Part shown: one piece after another, positions 7,783-17,539 of the stretch
Layout of the letters: each line of letters starts with the position of its first letter
Numbering within the stretch: the stretch's first letter is position 1
Assembly: GCA_017626555.1 (NCBI GenBank)
Contig: JAGAIM010000218.1
Span: 1 to 40,500, forward strand
From: Bacteroidales bacterium
GTDB lineage: Bacteria > Bacteroidota > Bacteroidia > Bacteroidales > UBA932
Length of the DNA: 40,500 bases
Direction of reading: 5' to 3'
Program-made: the position numbers and the translations under genes
Notes under the pieces: generated by a model
The model's database searches: none
The model's input: only the letters and a program-made list of their open reading frames with translations
What the model was told of the DNA's origin: nothing

Positions 7783-9282
7783 ATGAAAAAGTTATCTTTT
7801 TTAATGGCCGCCCTGCTCGTGGCTATGACAGGATGCCAGAAGGAACCTATGGGTTCTGTTGAGAATCCGGAAGGGAATAATGCAAAAGCATACGTTTCCC
7901 TTAAAATCAATCTCCCATCAGAGGCTGGCACACGCGCCGAGAGTTTCGATGATGGTGCTGATGCTGAATTTAACGTAAACAATGTCACCCTTGTGTTCTT
8001 TAACGAGTCAGGAAAAGTCGTATTCACAAAAGATGAGACCCCTGCTCCTTGGACTGGAGATGGCAACAAAACAAATAACATCACAACAACAGCACAGACA
8101 GCCGCTATTGATGTCTCAGGACATAACGTTAAAAGCGTATTGGTGTTAGTCAACAATGTTCTGGAAGCCTCTCAAATTGCTAACGATAACACATACGATC
8201 AAGTAAATGCTGCTCTGACAAGTATAGAGGCTGGCGACTTGACTGGATCAGGTAATGCATTCTTTATGTCCAACGCGCCTTATATCAATGGTTCTGAGAT
8301 TGTCACATTGGTTGATGTGACTACATTTGATACTGCAGCGAAAGCGCTTGAAAAACCTGCAACAATAAAGGTTGAACGCGCAGTTGCAAAGATTCAAATG
8401 GCAACAGCGACAGACACTGAAATAGATGTAAAGAACAGCGAATCTACAACTATCGGTAAGTTCACAATGAAAGGCTGGATGCTTGACAACACAAACACAA
8501 CTACATATCCAGTAAGAAAGTGTGCCTACAATACTTGGTTTGATGGTGCAGATTGGCTTAATGACGGTTTCTATTATGGAAGTGGATCACAGAGAATCCA
8601 TTTCGCAGTTGACCCTAACTATGATGCTACAGCAACACTTGCTACTACTACAACATTCGCGAATGTAGGAAATGAGTTTGCATACTGCCTTGAGAACACA
8701 TTTACCACAGATTATCAGAAAGAGACAAATACTACACGCGTAATCATTCAAGCACAATATACCCCTAACACTTTCACTCCAGGGGAAACTTGGTTCCGTG
8801 TCGGATCTGCACAACTCGCTTATACTAAGGCTGATTTCACTCAGTTATTAAAAGATAACAGCGATGTGGCTGATGCTACTATTGAGGCCGCAGTTGATGC
8901 ATATACAGCAGGAGAAGTTGATTTCTCAGGTCTTGACGCATCTCTGAGCACAACACTTGGACAGGTGCTCTGCTATGAAGACGGTCTCTGTTACTATGAA
9001 GTTCTGATCCGCCATTTCACTGACGAAGAACTTGGATATACTCCTAGCGGTGTCGGCTCATTCAACGAAGAATATACTGGAACCTATAGCCCACAGGACA
9101 TAGGACGTTACAGTGTTGTTCGTAACAACTGGTATAAACTTACTGTCAATACTGTTTCACAAGTAGGAACTCCTACCGTACCTGTTCCTGAGGATGTGAA
9201 TGATGACGTGAAGAAACAATATCTCTCTTGCAAGATCGACATCCTTGCTTGGGCTGTCAGAAATCAGGAGGTAGATCTTTAA
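7783..9282 (+). CDS. Mfa1-family type V pilus stalk subunit (fimbrillin)
   Basis: A 499-residue lipoprotein precursor (lipobox ending at Cys18) resembling the P. gingivalis Mfa1 major fimbrillin and its Bacteroides relatives. The N-terminal domain begins AKAYVSLKINLP, with a nearby Arg in AGTRAE that could be a maturation site. AYCLENT and the C-terminal RYSVVRNNWYKLTVNTV ... ILAWAVRNQEVDL are typical of this family; the last strand is the kind donated or exchanged during type V pilus assembly. It follows a 59-nt AT-rich gap and is more A/T- and T-ending-codon rich than its neighbours, as expected for a highly expressed stalk protein. It is the best candidate for the main pilus shaft. Confidence 0.85.
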   Translation: MKKLSFLMAALLVAMTGCQKEPMGSVENPEGNNAKAYVSLKINLPSEAGTRAESFDDGADAEFNVNNVTLVFFNESGKVVFTKDETPAPWTGDGNKTNNITTTAQTAAIDVSGHNVKSVLVLVNNVLEASQIANDNTYDQVNAALTSIEAGDLTGSGNAFFMSNAPYINGSEIVTLVDVTTFDTAAKALEKPATIKVERAVAKIQMATATDTEIDVKNSESTTIGKFTMKGWMLDNTNTTTYPVRKCAYNTWFDGADWLNDGFYYGSGSQRIHFAVDPNYDATATLATTTTFANVGNEFAYCLENTFTTDYQKETNTTRVIIQAQYTPNTFTPGETWFRVGSAQLAYTKADFTQLLKDNSDVADATIEAAVDAYTAGEVDFSGLDASLSTTLGQVLCYEDGLCYYEVLIRHFTDEELGYTPSGVGSFNEEYTGTYSPQDIGRYSVVRNNWYKLTVNTVSQVGTPTVPVPEDVNDDVKKQYLSCKIDILAWAVRNQEVDL

Positions 9283-9301
9283 TCTTCAACGATAAAGGAA
9301 A

Positions 9302-10348
9302 ATGTTTATTTCAATATCGAAATATGCTAAGGCGGTGAGGTCTGCGGTCGTTCTGGCCGCAGGCCTGGCGGCCTTCCTGCTGTCGTCCTGTTCTACGGTA
9401 TGGGATGACCAGGCCGAATGTGACTTCGGGCTGCAGATCCGATTCAGATATGACTACAATATGTCATTCGGAGATGCGTTCGCAGCACAGGTGGGCAGAG
9501 TTTCGGTGTATGTCTTTGATGAGAACGGAATATTTGTCACAGAAAAGACAGAAGAAGGTGCAATGCTCGCAGAGGAAGGCTATAGAATGAAGTTCGAACT
9601 TCCCGACGGCAAATACCGGTTCATCTGCTGGGGAGGCAAATATGACGATTCATTCATCCATCACAAACTGACTGACGGCAGTACACCTGAAGTGGAACTG
9701 CTTGAGGCACTGATGGTTCGCAACTCCGACAACGAGGTGAAATTTACAGACGGACAGCCGCTCCGATCGCTGTTCTGGGGTCAGATCGAGGATCTGGAAG
9801 TAAAGGCCAGAAGCATACAGGAAGAAACCTTGCATCTGATGAAACTGACCAATCAGATAAAGGTCAATCTTGTGAACAGTAGCGGAGAGCCTATTTCCAC
9901 CGACGCTTTCGATTTCCATCTGAAAGGAAGCAACGGACGCATAAGCGCTGAAGATGCTGGGCTTCTTGAGGATGATTTGGTGAAATTCCACCCTTACCAT
10001 CTGGCAGAGAGAGACGTGCTGACTGACACGCGCGCCACACGGGAAGGAGTGACTGCAGAATTCAGTTGCCCGAGAATTCTCTCGGACGACAAAGAACTGC
10101 GCCTGCACGCCATCGACAGAGGTACAGGAAAAGATGTACTGGACTTCCCTGTCGCCGCCTGCCTCGCCTCGTATGCACCTTCTGCGTATGAGACAGCCGA
10201 CGGAATCATTCATTTTATAGACCCTCAGGAATTTCTTGACAGGTCGGATCTTTTCAATCTCACTTTTGTCCTGACTGAAGGCAATTGGGCTAGCGTTGAC
10301 ATCCAGGTACTGGCCTGGAGTATGCGCATCCAGAATGTAAACATTTAG
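9302..10348 (+). CDS. Mfa2/FimB-family pilus anchor lipoprotein
   Basis: A 348-residue lipoprotein with a signal peptide ending in FLLSSC (Cys30). The sequence after it, CDFGLQIRFRYDYNMSFGDAF, followed by VGRVSVYVFDENGIFV and PDGKYRFICWGG, is characteristic of the Mfa2/FimB family, the outer-membrane anchor that ends type V pilus growth and limits length. The C-terminus (FNLTFVLTEGNWASVDIQVLAWSMRIQNVNI) is also typical. It starts 19 nt after the stalk gene, the same order as mfa1-mfa2 in P. gingivalis. Anchor function is established for that family and is transferred here by similarity. Confidence 0.88.
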   Translation: MFISISKYAKAVRSAVVLAAGLAAFLLSSCSTVWDDQAECDFGLQIRFRYDYNMSFGDAFAAQVGRVSVYVFDENGIFVTEKTEEGAMLAEEGYRMKFELPDGKYRFICWGGKYDDSFIHHKLTDGSTPEVELLEALMVRNSDNEVKFTDGQPLRSLFWGQIEDLEVKARSIQEETLHLMKLTNQIKVNLVNSSGEPISTDAFDFHLKGSNGRISAEDAGLLEDDLVKFHPYHLAERDVLTDTRATREGVTAEFSCPRILSDDKELRLHAIDRGTGKDVLDFPVAACLASYAPSAYETADGIIHFIDPQEFLDRSDLFNLTFVLTEGNWASVDIQVLAWSMRIQNVNI

Positions 10349-10362
10349 CAACGGGCACGAAG

Positions 10363-12114
10363 ATGCAACTGCACGGCAATAAATACATATCAGCACTTGC
10401 AAGGCTATGGCTGGCTGCCATAGTCCCTGCTGTTATGTCGTGCAACGAAGAGGTCATCTTCGACAGACATCCTGAGACAGGAATGCCGGATGCAGAAAAC
10501 GCCTACGAGGTCGAGGTTAATTTCAACATTTCCGATCCGGATGCTTACCCCGGAACAAAGGTTGACCAGAAGGAGAATTGGACAGTCCAGACAGGATCTG
10601 ATGCCGAAAACAAGATCAACAACATATATCTGTTTGCTGTTGATTATGATTCCGAGACAGGAGAAGAGACCGTTGAGGAAGTGGTGAAGGCGGATCTGGT
10701 ACCGGGAGACTTCACTGCAAATGGCGTGAATACAGGACATACATTCAAACTCTCCTCAGGCGTCAAACGCTTCTATGTGGGAGCGAATATGACAGAGGCA
10801 CACGTCAGTGCCTTCTGCAACAAAGAGAATATGATGGCGGATTCATACGAATCTGCTCTTGCGATGGTGATGGACGGATATGACACAAAGTCGGGGGATG
10901 GTACAAATATCCTGATGTTGTCAGACCCTGCCACTGACGTATCCGGCAATACCGAAATCGACATCACCCAAAGCAGGTTCATAAGTATCAGTGCCCGACT
11001 GGAACGCCTTGTGTCGAAGGTGATGGTAGTGGCCGATTACGATGGCACAGCAACGCCACCAAATGGTGAAGGCAGAACCGGAGAGGCAATCAATTATTTA
11101 AAGAGCAATACACTTAATGGTTTCTTCATAGACTTCCAGTTCATTCTGAACAACACCAACAAAGCGCTCAATGTGGCAAAAGTCTATGATGAGGCGACAA
11201 GGGCTGCCGAGGATACAGAACCTCGCTTCAATATTGATCCGAACTGGAATTTGACCGAATGGGTCAGATATGATGATGACACCGGGTCAGTCATAAGTTC
11301 GGATATTCAGAGAATGAATGAGAATTTCTCGTTCTGGAGCGACAGCGAACTTGAAGAAAGGTTCTACACTCCTGCCACACCGAAAGACTTCTATTCCAAC
11401 AACTTATGGTGGTGTTCGAACATACCGGCATCAAGTGGTTCAGATGCGACCGACAATATATTCGACTATAATTCAGGCGATGGATTGTATTGTCTTGAAA
11501 ATACAGTCTTCGATGATGGCTTCAATACTTCATACCCTTCTGCCGATAAAGTCAAGGCCGCATTTATTACTACCACCTATGTATATTTAAGAGCACGCTT
11601 CATACCTATCCGGATTATCGGAGATTACGATGGTAATGATATGAACGGTACAGCACCGACTGCAGATGAATATACAAGAATATTTAATCTTTTCTGGCAG
11701 ACAGAACGTCCTATGGGAGAGGGAGGAAAATATCCATACACCTTCTATATCGATAAGGAAAAAGGAAGACATTTTACCTATACTGGCGCTAACAGATGGA
11801 TTTCCAACCCTGCCACATACACTAAGTCTGACGGATCTGCGTGGACGTGGAGTGATTTTGAGCCATATATAGGCGGCTGGGTATATTTCAAGACCTTCTT
11901 CGAGGAAGGAGGAAAGGATAATCAGGACGGAATCATCACATACGAAGGACTCGACTACTGGGGAATCCGTCGAAACGATTATTGTTTACTGACAATCAAA
12001 CAGATAGAGAACTGGGGAGAGGCCGACCTGGGAAACTCATATATAAAAGTAAAAAGTGAAACCGTGCCTTGGGTCAAGAGAGGCAGCAGCGACATAACAG
12101 TCACACCTGAATAA
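10363..12114 (+). CDS. Accessory Mfa1-like pilin lipoprotein
   Basis: A 583-residue lipoprotein (lipobox VMSC, Cys27), larger than the stalk subunit but sharing features with it: an N-terminal YEVEVNFNISDPDAYPGTK strand, the motif YCLENTVFDDG and a TTYVYLRARF strand, and a final domain ending NDYCLLTIKQIENWG ... VPWVKRG. These suggest a second member of the Mfa1-like pilin fold, probably an accessory or tip-proximal subunit. It begins 14 nt after the anchor gene and stops one base before the next ATG. No adhesive domain is recognisable. Fimbrial class is well supported; the position in the pilus is inferred. Confidence 0.72.
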   Translation: MQLHGNKYISALARLWLAAIVPAVMSCNEEVIFDRHPETGMPDAENAYEVEVNFNISDPDAYPGTKVDQKENWTVQTGSDAENKINNIYLFAVDYDSETGEETVEEVVKADLVPGDFTANGVNTGHTFKLSSGVKRFYVGANMTEAHVSAFCNKENMMADSYESALAMVMDGYDTKSGDGTNILMLSDPATDVSGNTEIDITQSRFISISARLERLVSKVMVVADYDGTATPPNGEGRTGEAINYLKSNTLNGFFIDFQFILNNTNKALNVAKVYDEATRAAEDTEPRFNIDPNWNLTEWVRYDDDTGSVISSDIQRMNENFSFWSDSELEERFYTPATPKDFYSNNLWWCSNIPASSGSDATDNIFDYNSGDGLYCLENTVFDDGFNTSYPSADKVKAAFITTTYVYLRARFIPIRIIGDYDGNDMNGTAPTADEYTRIFNLFWQTERPMGEGGKYPYTFYIDKEKGRHFTYTGANRWISNPATYTKSDGSAWTWSDFEPYIGGWVYFKTFFEEGGKDNQDGIITYEGLDYWGIRRNDYCLLTIKQIENWGEADLGNSYIKVKSETVPWVKRGSSDITVTPE

Positions 12115-12115
12115 A

Positions 12116-13108
12116 ATGAAGAGGATAGCCATCATATTGTCAGTGCTTGCACTGTCTGTGGCCTGCTCCCGGACGGAGAAGGATAACGATCCTATCCACA
12201 ACGGAGGAGACTATATTATGCTCCGGTCTATGACCAAGGCAGAAAGTGCCACCGCAAGTGCAGAGGACACCCCCGTATTCATTTTCTGGCTGGACGGCGA
12301 CCATTCGAGATTTGGAACAGAAGATGTCCGACCCTATTTCGTATCATATCCACAGGGTGCCATAGACGAGTACCAGAGCACTCCATATAATACAGGATAT
12401 CCATATCCGGGAACAATGACGGTATTTGCCTGCGGCTACAGCCCATCATATCTTGAGGTTGGAAACGGAATCGGAATATATTCCAGCCTTTATGTTCCGG
12501 AAGGCTTGCACGGATATCTTGACATAACAGGAACCGAAGGATTCGTACAGGGAAGCAACACCAGCCCTTTCGACTCTGACGAAAATCAGACAATGCAATT
12601 CAAACATCTCCAGAGCAAGGTGAATTTCTATGCCAGACTCGGAGAAATCCCTGCTGAGAGGTATTTCAGGAGGGTAAAGATCAAGGTGAACGGCAATGAT
12701 CTGTTCACAAACAGAATATCCTGGAATGAAGGCAAATATGCTGCTTCCGAGAAAATCGCTACCGATGTGGAATGGGAGGCGACAGACCGGAATGCAAACC
12801 AGATGGATCCGAATGAGATCCATCCGCGAGAAATAGGCTCGGTCTATATAAATCCAGGAGAAAGCAGGATAACATTTGACATTAAAGTGGAAATGTCAGA
12901 GACCGTGACATTCGACTCTTACCAGACCATCGAGACCACAGCGACGGTCAACTTCACAGACACTTATGACACTGGCATAACTTTGTCCGCCGGTGACGAA
13001 TATGATATAAACATAACGATATTGTACGACTCGTTTGTAATAAAGGGAAACAAAGCCTTATGGCAGGACGGGGGCAAGATTCCTCTTCCATTTTATCCTA
13101 ATGAATGA
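12116..13108 (+). CDS. Fimbrillin-family accessory lipoprotein
   Basis: A 330-residue lipoprotein (Cys17 after LALSVA) of the general fimbrillin (Mfa-like) family: IMLRSMTKAES after the lipidated Cys, a MQFKHLQSKVNFYARLG strand typical of the boundary between the two pilin domains, and a C-terminal ITLSAGDEYDINITILYDSFVI strand. One base separates it from the preceding stop, and its own stop overlaps the start of the next gene (ATGATG), so translation is tightly coupled. It is probably a minor pilus subunit carried near the tip; ligand unknown. Confidence 0.75.
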   Translation: MKRIAIILSVLALSVACSRTEKDNDPIHNGGDYIMLRSMTKAESATASAEDTPVFIFWLDGDHSRFGTEDVRPYFVSYPQGAIDEYQSTPYNTGYPYPGTMTVFACGYSPSYLEVGNGIGIYSSLYVPEGLHGYLDITGTEGFVQGSNTSPFDSDENQTMQFKHLQSKVNFYARLGEIPAERYFRRVKIKVNGNDLFTNRISWNEGKYAASEKIATDVEWEATDRNANQMDPNEIHPREIGSVYINPGESRITFDIKVEMSETVTFDSYQTIETTATVNFTDTYDTGITLSAGDEYDINITILYDSFVIKGNKALWQDGGKIPLPFYPNE

Positions 13109-15426
13109 TGAAGTTCAGACTTGCATATATATTTGTGTCGGCAGGGCTTGTTCTAGGCTCCTGCTCCGACATTCTGCACACTGGGGAGATCGATCCCGAG
13201 AGGGATGAGCGTATCGCCTTCAGTGCAAGCAACGCCAGAATGATCACGAAATCCGGTCTTGAATATGAAAACTTTGAGGCAGGCACCAAATATCTTCTTT
13301 ACGGAAAGGAAACCGGCAAGGACTGGTCTGTCGGGAACACTGTAATGAATAAAACCCAGTCCTTTGAAACAGAGGGGCACTTGATCAATTACGGCCCTGA
13401 CCTGCATTTTCACGACAAGACATACGACTTTTACGGTGCGACAATTTGCAGCACCGGCGATTCAGAGAGCGACTATCCGACAGACATTGCTCCGACAGAA
13501 AGCAGCCCTGTCATCAGTCTGAGTCTGGATGAAAACACATTGGACGACCTGATGTACTCCAACAATCTGAAAGGATGCAACCGCACAAGCGGACTTATGC
13601 AAATGAATTTCATACACGGGCTCAGCAAGATTCAGGTGGAAGTTTCCAAACAGAATGATTCTCAAGAACTTGCCGTTGCAAGAATAGACAAGATCACACT
13701 GAAGGGTACGCATAGCGGCGGTCAGTTGGACATTGTCGAAGGGGGATGGTCTCTGGAAGGAACGACTGACAGGATTTTTTCACAGACTCCTGTTACCCTT
13801 TCCACAGCCGCATCAATGATAAAGGATGCCTCCGGAAACGTAGCGGAAATGCTGATCTTTCCGAATGAGGACAACAGAACTCTGAGTCTCGAAATCACGT
13901 ATAGCCTCAACGGAAGCGATCCAGCGACAATTTCCTGCGAAATTCTCGACTTTGACGGCAATGCGTTCCTGTTCGAGCAGAATCATCGCTATACCCTGGC
14001 TGTGACAATAGCAAATGACGGAGTCCAGATCGTGACTGTCCTTCCTAAAGTGTATGAATGGATAGATATAGATGTCCCTTCATACCTCGGCCAGCCTGTG
14101 ACTTTCGGCAATCTGATGTGGATGGACCGCAATCTGGGAGCGCTGAGTGCAGACTACGACAATGACTGGTACAACACCATCGGCCACTATTTCCAGTTCG
14201 GAAGGAATATTCCGTATATACTTGATATCGAGAAGTTCAAGGAATACACCGGTGACAAATACGGCTCGGTCAACTTTGCCGGAATGACTGTATATGTTAT
14301 GGAGTATTACGGAGAAGGAAAGGACAACCAATGGTACTTCGATTCAAATGCGGACTATTATACAAGAAAGATAAATAGTATAGTCAACAATTCATATATA
14401 CTCAAAACAGGTAATGATTGGAGTGGCTTATCCGAAGTCGAAAAAACAGAGTTGATTCTCAATGCGGTAGAATGCATTTACACTTACGACCACCTCGGGA
14501 ACAAGGTCTATGGAACCCAGTATATCGAGCCGGACAGTGACGGGACAGGTGATGTGAATAATAAAGGTTATGAACCAGTTCAGAATCCAGATCTGCTTAC
14601 TGGTTATACAGGCTTGACTGACGTGCAGATAAGCGAACTTTACAGATTCGGATTCGGTACCAAACAACCTAGCGTCGCATCCAATATCGAAAAACCTACC
14701 GTCTGGACCTTCAACAATCAATGCGGAAGCGTCTATTGGGAATCCGGACGGCCGGACAAGGATCCTTGTCCTAAAGGATGGAGGCTGCCTACCAAAGAAG
14801 ATCTTGAAGTGCTGATGCCTACAGTGGATATAAACTGGGATAATGAAAACTATACCCAAACCATCTATTATCCCCAGACAAAGACAACCACTACAGAGGA
14901 TATCAGATACGGAAAGACTCAAGACGGACATCACGTATGCTATATCTTGAAAAACAAAGGAACCGGCAATGCCTACCGTCTGAGGATTATGTCGCATTTT
15001 GCCAAAGACGGCAAAGATAACAAAAGATATTTCTCAATTGCAAGATATGGAGCAACCAGTGCAGATACCGACTTGAACAAATACCTTGACGGCACTCCTG
15101 AAGCCACAGTTTCTCCTACCAGTAAAGAGACCACTATGTGGGCCAATCCGATTGAGATCATAAAATATCCGGCTTGCGGATTTATAGTTCCGGACTCTGA
15201 CGGAACGCCTGAGACTGTTCATCCCGATCTGCGCTCATTCGGTTTCGGAACAGTAATAAGGACATCAGATTCAAATCCGGTAGGTATTGTGGAGTCATCT
15301 TCTGAAGCATTCAGTTATGTCCAGTATCTGAGCACTACCGACTACCAGTTGAGTATTCAGAAAAACAGCCGCCGATCCCTTGGTGACCAGATAAGATGCG
15401 TACGCGACATTAATGCAGTTGATTGA
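13105..15426 (+). CDS. Fimbrillin-like lipoprotein with C-terminal FISUMP domain (candidate tip adhesin)
   Basis: A 773-residue lipoprotein (lipobox LGSC, Cys20). The first ~320 residues look like a two-domain fimbrillin (AFSASNARMITKSG, MQMNFIHGLSKIQVEVSK, HRYTLAVTIANDGVQ). From ~330 the sequence changes to a FISUMP domain (Fibrobacter succinogenes major paralogous domain): LMWMDRNLGALSADYDNDW, DPCPKGWRLPTKEDLEVLMP (~residues 553-572) and a terminal IRCVRD. Such domains are extracellular and C-type-lectin-like in fold, and occur on Bacteroidetes surface proteins. A large non-pilin C-terminal domain is what a distal tip adhesin would carry, so this is the best tip candidate. The start may be the first or second of two adjacent ATGs (13105 or 13108). 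Confidence 0.78.
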   Translation: MMKFRLAYIFVSAGLVLGSCSDILHTGEIDPERDERIAFSASNARMITKSGLEYENFEAGTKYLLYGKETGKDWSVGNTVMNKTQSFETEGHLINYGPDLHFHDKTYDFYGATICSTGDSESDYPTDIAPTESSPVISLSLDENTLDDLMYSNNLKGCNRTSGLMQMNFIHGLSKIQVEVSKQNDSQELAVARIDKITLKGTHSGGQLDIVEGGWSLEGTTDRIFSQTPVTLSTAASMIKDASGNVAEMLIFPNEDNRTLSLEITYSLNGSDPATISCEILDFDGNAFLFEQNHRYTLAVTIANDGVQIVTVLPKVYEWIDIDVPSYLGQPVTFGNLMWMDRNLGALSADYDNDWYNTIGHYFQFGRNIPYILDIEKFKEYTGDKYGSVNFAGMTVYVMEYYGEGKDNQWYFDSNADYYTRKINSIVNNSYILKTGNDWSGLSEVEKTELILNAVECIYTYDHLGNKVYGTQYIEPDSDGTGDVNNKGYEPVQNPDLLTGYTGLTDVQISELYRFGFGTKQPSVASNIEKPTVWTFNNQCGSVYWESGRPDKDPCPKGWRLPTKEDLEVLMPTVDINWDNENYTQTIYYPQTKTTTTEDIRYGKTQDGHHVCYILKNKGTGNAYRLRIMSHFAKDGKDNKRYFSIARYGATSADTDLNKYLDGTPEATVSPTSKETTMWANPIEIIKYPACGFIVPDSDGTPETVHPDLRSFGFGTVIRTSDSNPVGIVESSSEAFSYVQYLSTTDYQLSIQKNSRRSLGDQIRCVRDINAVD

Positions 15427-15428
15427 TT

Positions 15429-16481
15429 ATGAAGCACTTGCAATATATATTATATTCTATGGCAATATTCCTTTGCATATCCTGTACAAAGGATATGGAT
15501 GAGGTCTGTGATGTACCGGAGGGTATGGTGGAAGTATGCATCGAAGTGCCGGAGTTGTATAATGATTCCCGCCCGGGCGATGCTACCAAAGCAGACAGCG
15601 GGTTTCTGGAAGGCAAGACTCTGAAGAAACTTCCTGTAGGATCCACTATATGGCTCAGTTATTCGAAAAAGATCGGAGAAGGTGCATACGAGGATGCTGT
15701 AGTTAAGCCATATATCGTAAAAAGCACGAATGACTATGTCGGTCTTTATCCTTGCGGCATCAAGGAATATACGGATGAGAAAGGTGTGGTATGGCAGCAG
15801 ATCGACACAGACATTGAAGACCGTCCTTTATATCTTGAGAAGGATGCGACCTATAAATTCAAGACACTCTATCCTGCACACGACTTGAGAAAGGACAATC
15901 TGGAAGTTAGTCTGTACAACGGCATCTGGGCTTGCACAAACGATCCAAGATATACTCAGACATCCAGCGTGGAAGTGACCTTGACCTCAAGCATTGGAAG
16001 AAGGATCACATACGTGGAACTTCATCCGATGATAAACCAGACTGCCCGCATCCACTTTGAGATTGCCAAGGGTGCAAACGTCCACACCCTAGAAATGATG
16101 CATAACGGCATCGAGATTTCCGGAGTACAGGACAAAAACACTCAATACTCTCTCGACTGGACACGTGATGAATATGTGGAAGTGGTGAAGATGGAATCCG
16201 GCGACGATGGAGAACATTGGTACAAACTGCAGGAATTTGAAGTAAGAGATGACAAAATCATCGGGGATGCATATATACTTCCCCTCGATGTGACTAAGAC
16301 CTATATCTTCATCCTCATCAATATGGCAGTAAACGGCATTCCGACACAGTATGTTCTGACACTCAACGGAATGATTCTGGAACACTCCCGCTCATACAAC
16401 TTTGACCTGAGCGCTGGAATGGATGGCAATCTTACTGTCGTGAACTGGCAGAACACCTCACTGACCATACAACCGAACTAA
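15429..16481 (+). CDS. Fimbrillin-A-clan accessory lipoprotein (BF2992-like)
   Basis: A 350-residue lipoprotein with Cys at 16 and 19 of the signal peptide (FLCISC). The motifs GFLEGKTLKKLPVGSTIWL, LYPCGIKE, PLYLEKDATYKFKTLYPAHDL, HPMINQTARIHFEI and VHTLEMMHNGIEISGVQ closely recall a conserved family of Bacteroides fimbrial-locus proteins known as BF2992-type fimbrillin-A clan members. The C-terminal NLTVVNWQNTSLTIQPN resembles the terminal strand of other pilins. The ATG at 15429, two bases after the preceding stop, is taken as the start; a TTG two codons earlier is unnecessary. Probably a minor subunit of the same pilus. Confidence 0.75.
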   Translation: MKHLQYILYSMAIFLCISCTKDMDEVCDVPEGMVEVCIEVPELYNDSRPGDATKADSGFLEGKTLKKLPVGSTIWLSYSKKIGEGAYEDAVVKPYIVKSTNDYVGLYPCGIKEYTDEKGVVWQQIDTDIEDRPLYLEKDATYKFKTLYPAHDLRKDNLEVSLYNGIWACTNDPRYTQTSSVEVTLTSSIGRRITYVELHPMINQTARIHFEIAKGANVHTLEMMHNGIEISGVQDKNTQYSLDWTRDEYVEVVKMESGDDGEHWYKLQEFEVRDDKIIGDAYILPLDVTKTYIFILINMAVNGIPTQYVLTLNGMILEHSRSYNFDLSAGMDGNLTVVNWQNTSLTIQPN

Positions 16482-16483
16482 TT

Positions 16484-17428
16484 ATGAAACGTATCGCAGC
16501 ATATATTCTGATCATATCAGCCGCTCTGGCCTGCAACGAAAAGCCTGATCTTCCTCAAGCCGGTCAGGAGCCTGCACTGACCACTGTCAGCATCAATTTA
16601 GGCACAGCAGAAGAGTTGACCAAGGCAAATACTCCACTCATTCCTGATGTGGAAAATCTGATTCACGATGTATGGGTAATCCAGTTCAGTGAACGAGGCG
16701 TTCTATATACCGGAGTGGATAAGTTCTATAGGACAAACGGAGAAGATGGAGCAAGATTACTGACTTTGGAGGCAGAGGTGATGAGTGGTAAAAGCACCAT
16801 CTGTATCCTGGCCAATCTTAATAAAACAAAGACTTCGACCAAAACATTCTTTGACATTGAATCGCTGCAGCAAAGTCTGCCGGACAACCTTCCGCAATTC
16901 AAGAACACACTTCTTGATATGGGCAGTCTTATTCATCATATAAACACCAACTCCAAGCCTGAGGCTATCCCTATGTTCGGATATTGGGAAGGAAGCATCG
17001 GCGCAGGGAGCCCGACCTTAGGAGACAATAATCTCAACGTGACTTTAGGCAGGATGCTGTGCAGAGTGAATCTGACAATTGTCAACACGAGTTCCGAAAG
17101 AATCAAGGAACTCAAATTCACCAACGCTTCAAACAAGGCCTATTATTTCCCTCAGATATCAAGCAATTCCCTGCCGGAAGATGCCTATTGCACAAATCCT
17201 GATGCAAGCACTTTTGCTCTGAATCTATCGCCGGGAAGTATAGGAACCATATATTTCTATTGGGCTCCGAATTTCTGCTACGGAGAAGAAAATGCCACAA
17301 TGATGACATTCCGGGACGACGCAGAAAAAACCTATTCCTGCTATATCACAAACGGTTCCGCTTCTGAAGAAAACTGTGATTACAATATGTATCACAACTG
17401 CAACTATACCATTACTGTCACTATTTGA
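16484..17428 (+). CDS. Minor pilin-like lipoprotein, DUF4906/FimD-like N-terminal region
   Basis: A 314-residue lipoprotein (Cys17). After the signal it reads LTTVSINLGTAEELTKAN, then LIHDVWVIQFSERGVLY, a strand arrangement seen at the start of DUF4906/FimD-like proteins in Bacteroidales pilus operons. It ends YNMYHNCNYTITVTI, a typical pilin-domain end. DUF4906-type proteins are usually much longer and carry extra C-terminal domains; this one stops after the two pilin-like domains, so it is either a compact variant or a different accessory class. It is the last gene of the operon: a new promoter begins 44 nt after its stop. Confidence 0.65.
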   Translation: MKRIAAYILIISAALACNEKPDLPQAGQEPALTTVSINLGTAEELTKANTPLIPDVENLIHDVWVIQFSERGVLYTGVDKFYRTNGEDGARLLTLEAEVMSGKSTICILANLNKTKTSTKTFFDIESLQQSLPDNLPQFKNTLLDMGSLIHHINTNSKPEAIPMFGYWEGSIGAGSPTLGDNNLNVTLGRMLCRVNLTIVNTSSERIKELKFTNASNKAYYFPQISSNSLPEDAYCTNPDASTFALNLSPGSIGTIYFYWAPNFCYGEENATMMTFRDDAEKTYSCYITNGSASEENCDYNMYHNCNYTITVTI

Positions 17429-17471
17429 TAGCGTTGTAAATCATTTATTTTCAGATATTCGAAGTTTTGTC

Positions 17472-17502
17472 TATCTTTGCAAACTGTGGTGCAGTGTGGT
17501 GT
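17472..17502 (+). promoter_or_regulatory. ROK-GH2 operon promoter with tandem decamer
   Basis: TATCTTTG (17472-17479) fits the -7 consensus; the -33 region is T-rich (TTATTTTC) but lacks an exact TTTG. Just downstream, ACTGTGGTGC and AGTGTGGTGT (17483-17502) repeat the same decamer found at the pilus promoter, in the same register relative to the -7 box. Confidence 0.65.
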
Positions 17503-17539
17503 AAGAATATCTGCACGAATTCATTAAATCCGACATTTT

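Noticed and set aside
9650-10402. 250-codon minus-strand frame opposite the Mfa2-type gene
   Set aside because: No family features; it mirrors a well-supported lipoprotein gene.
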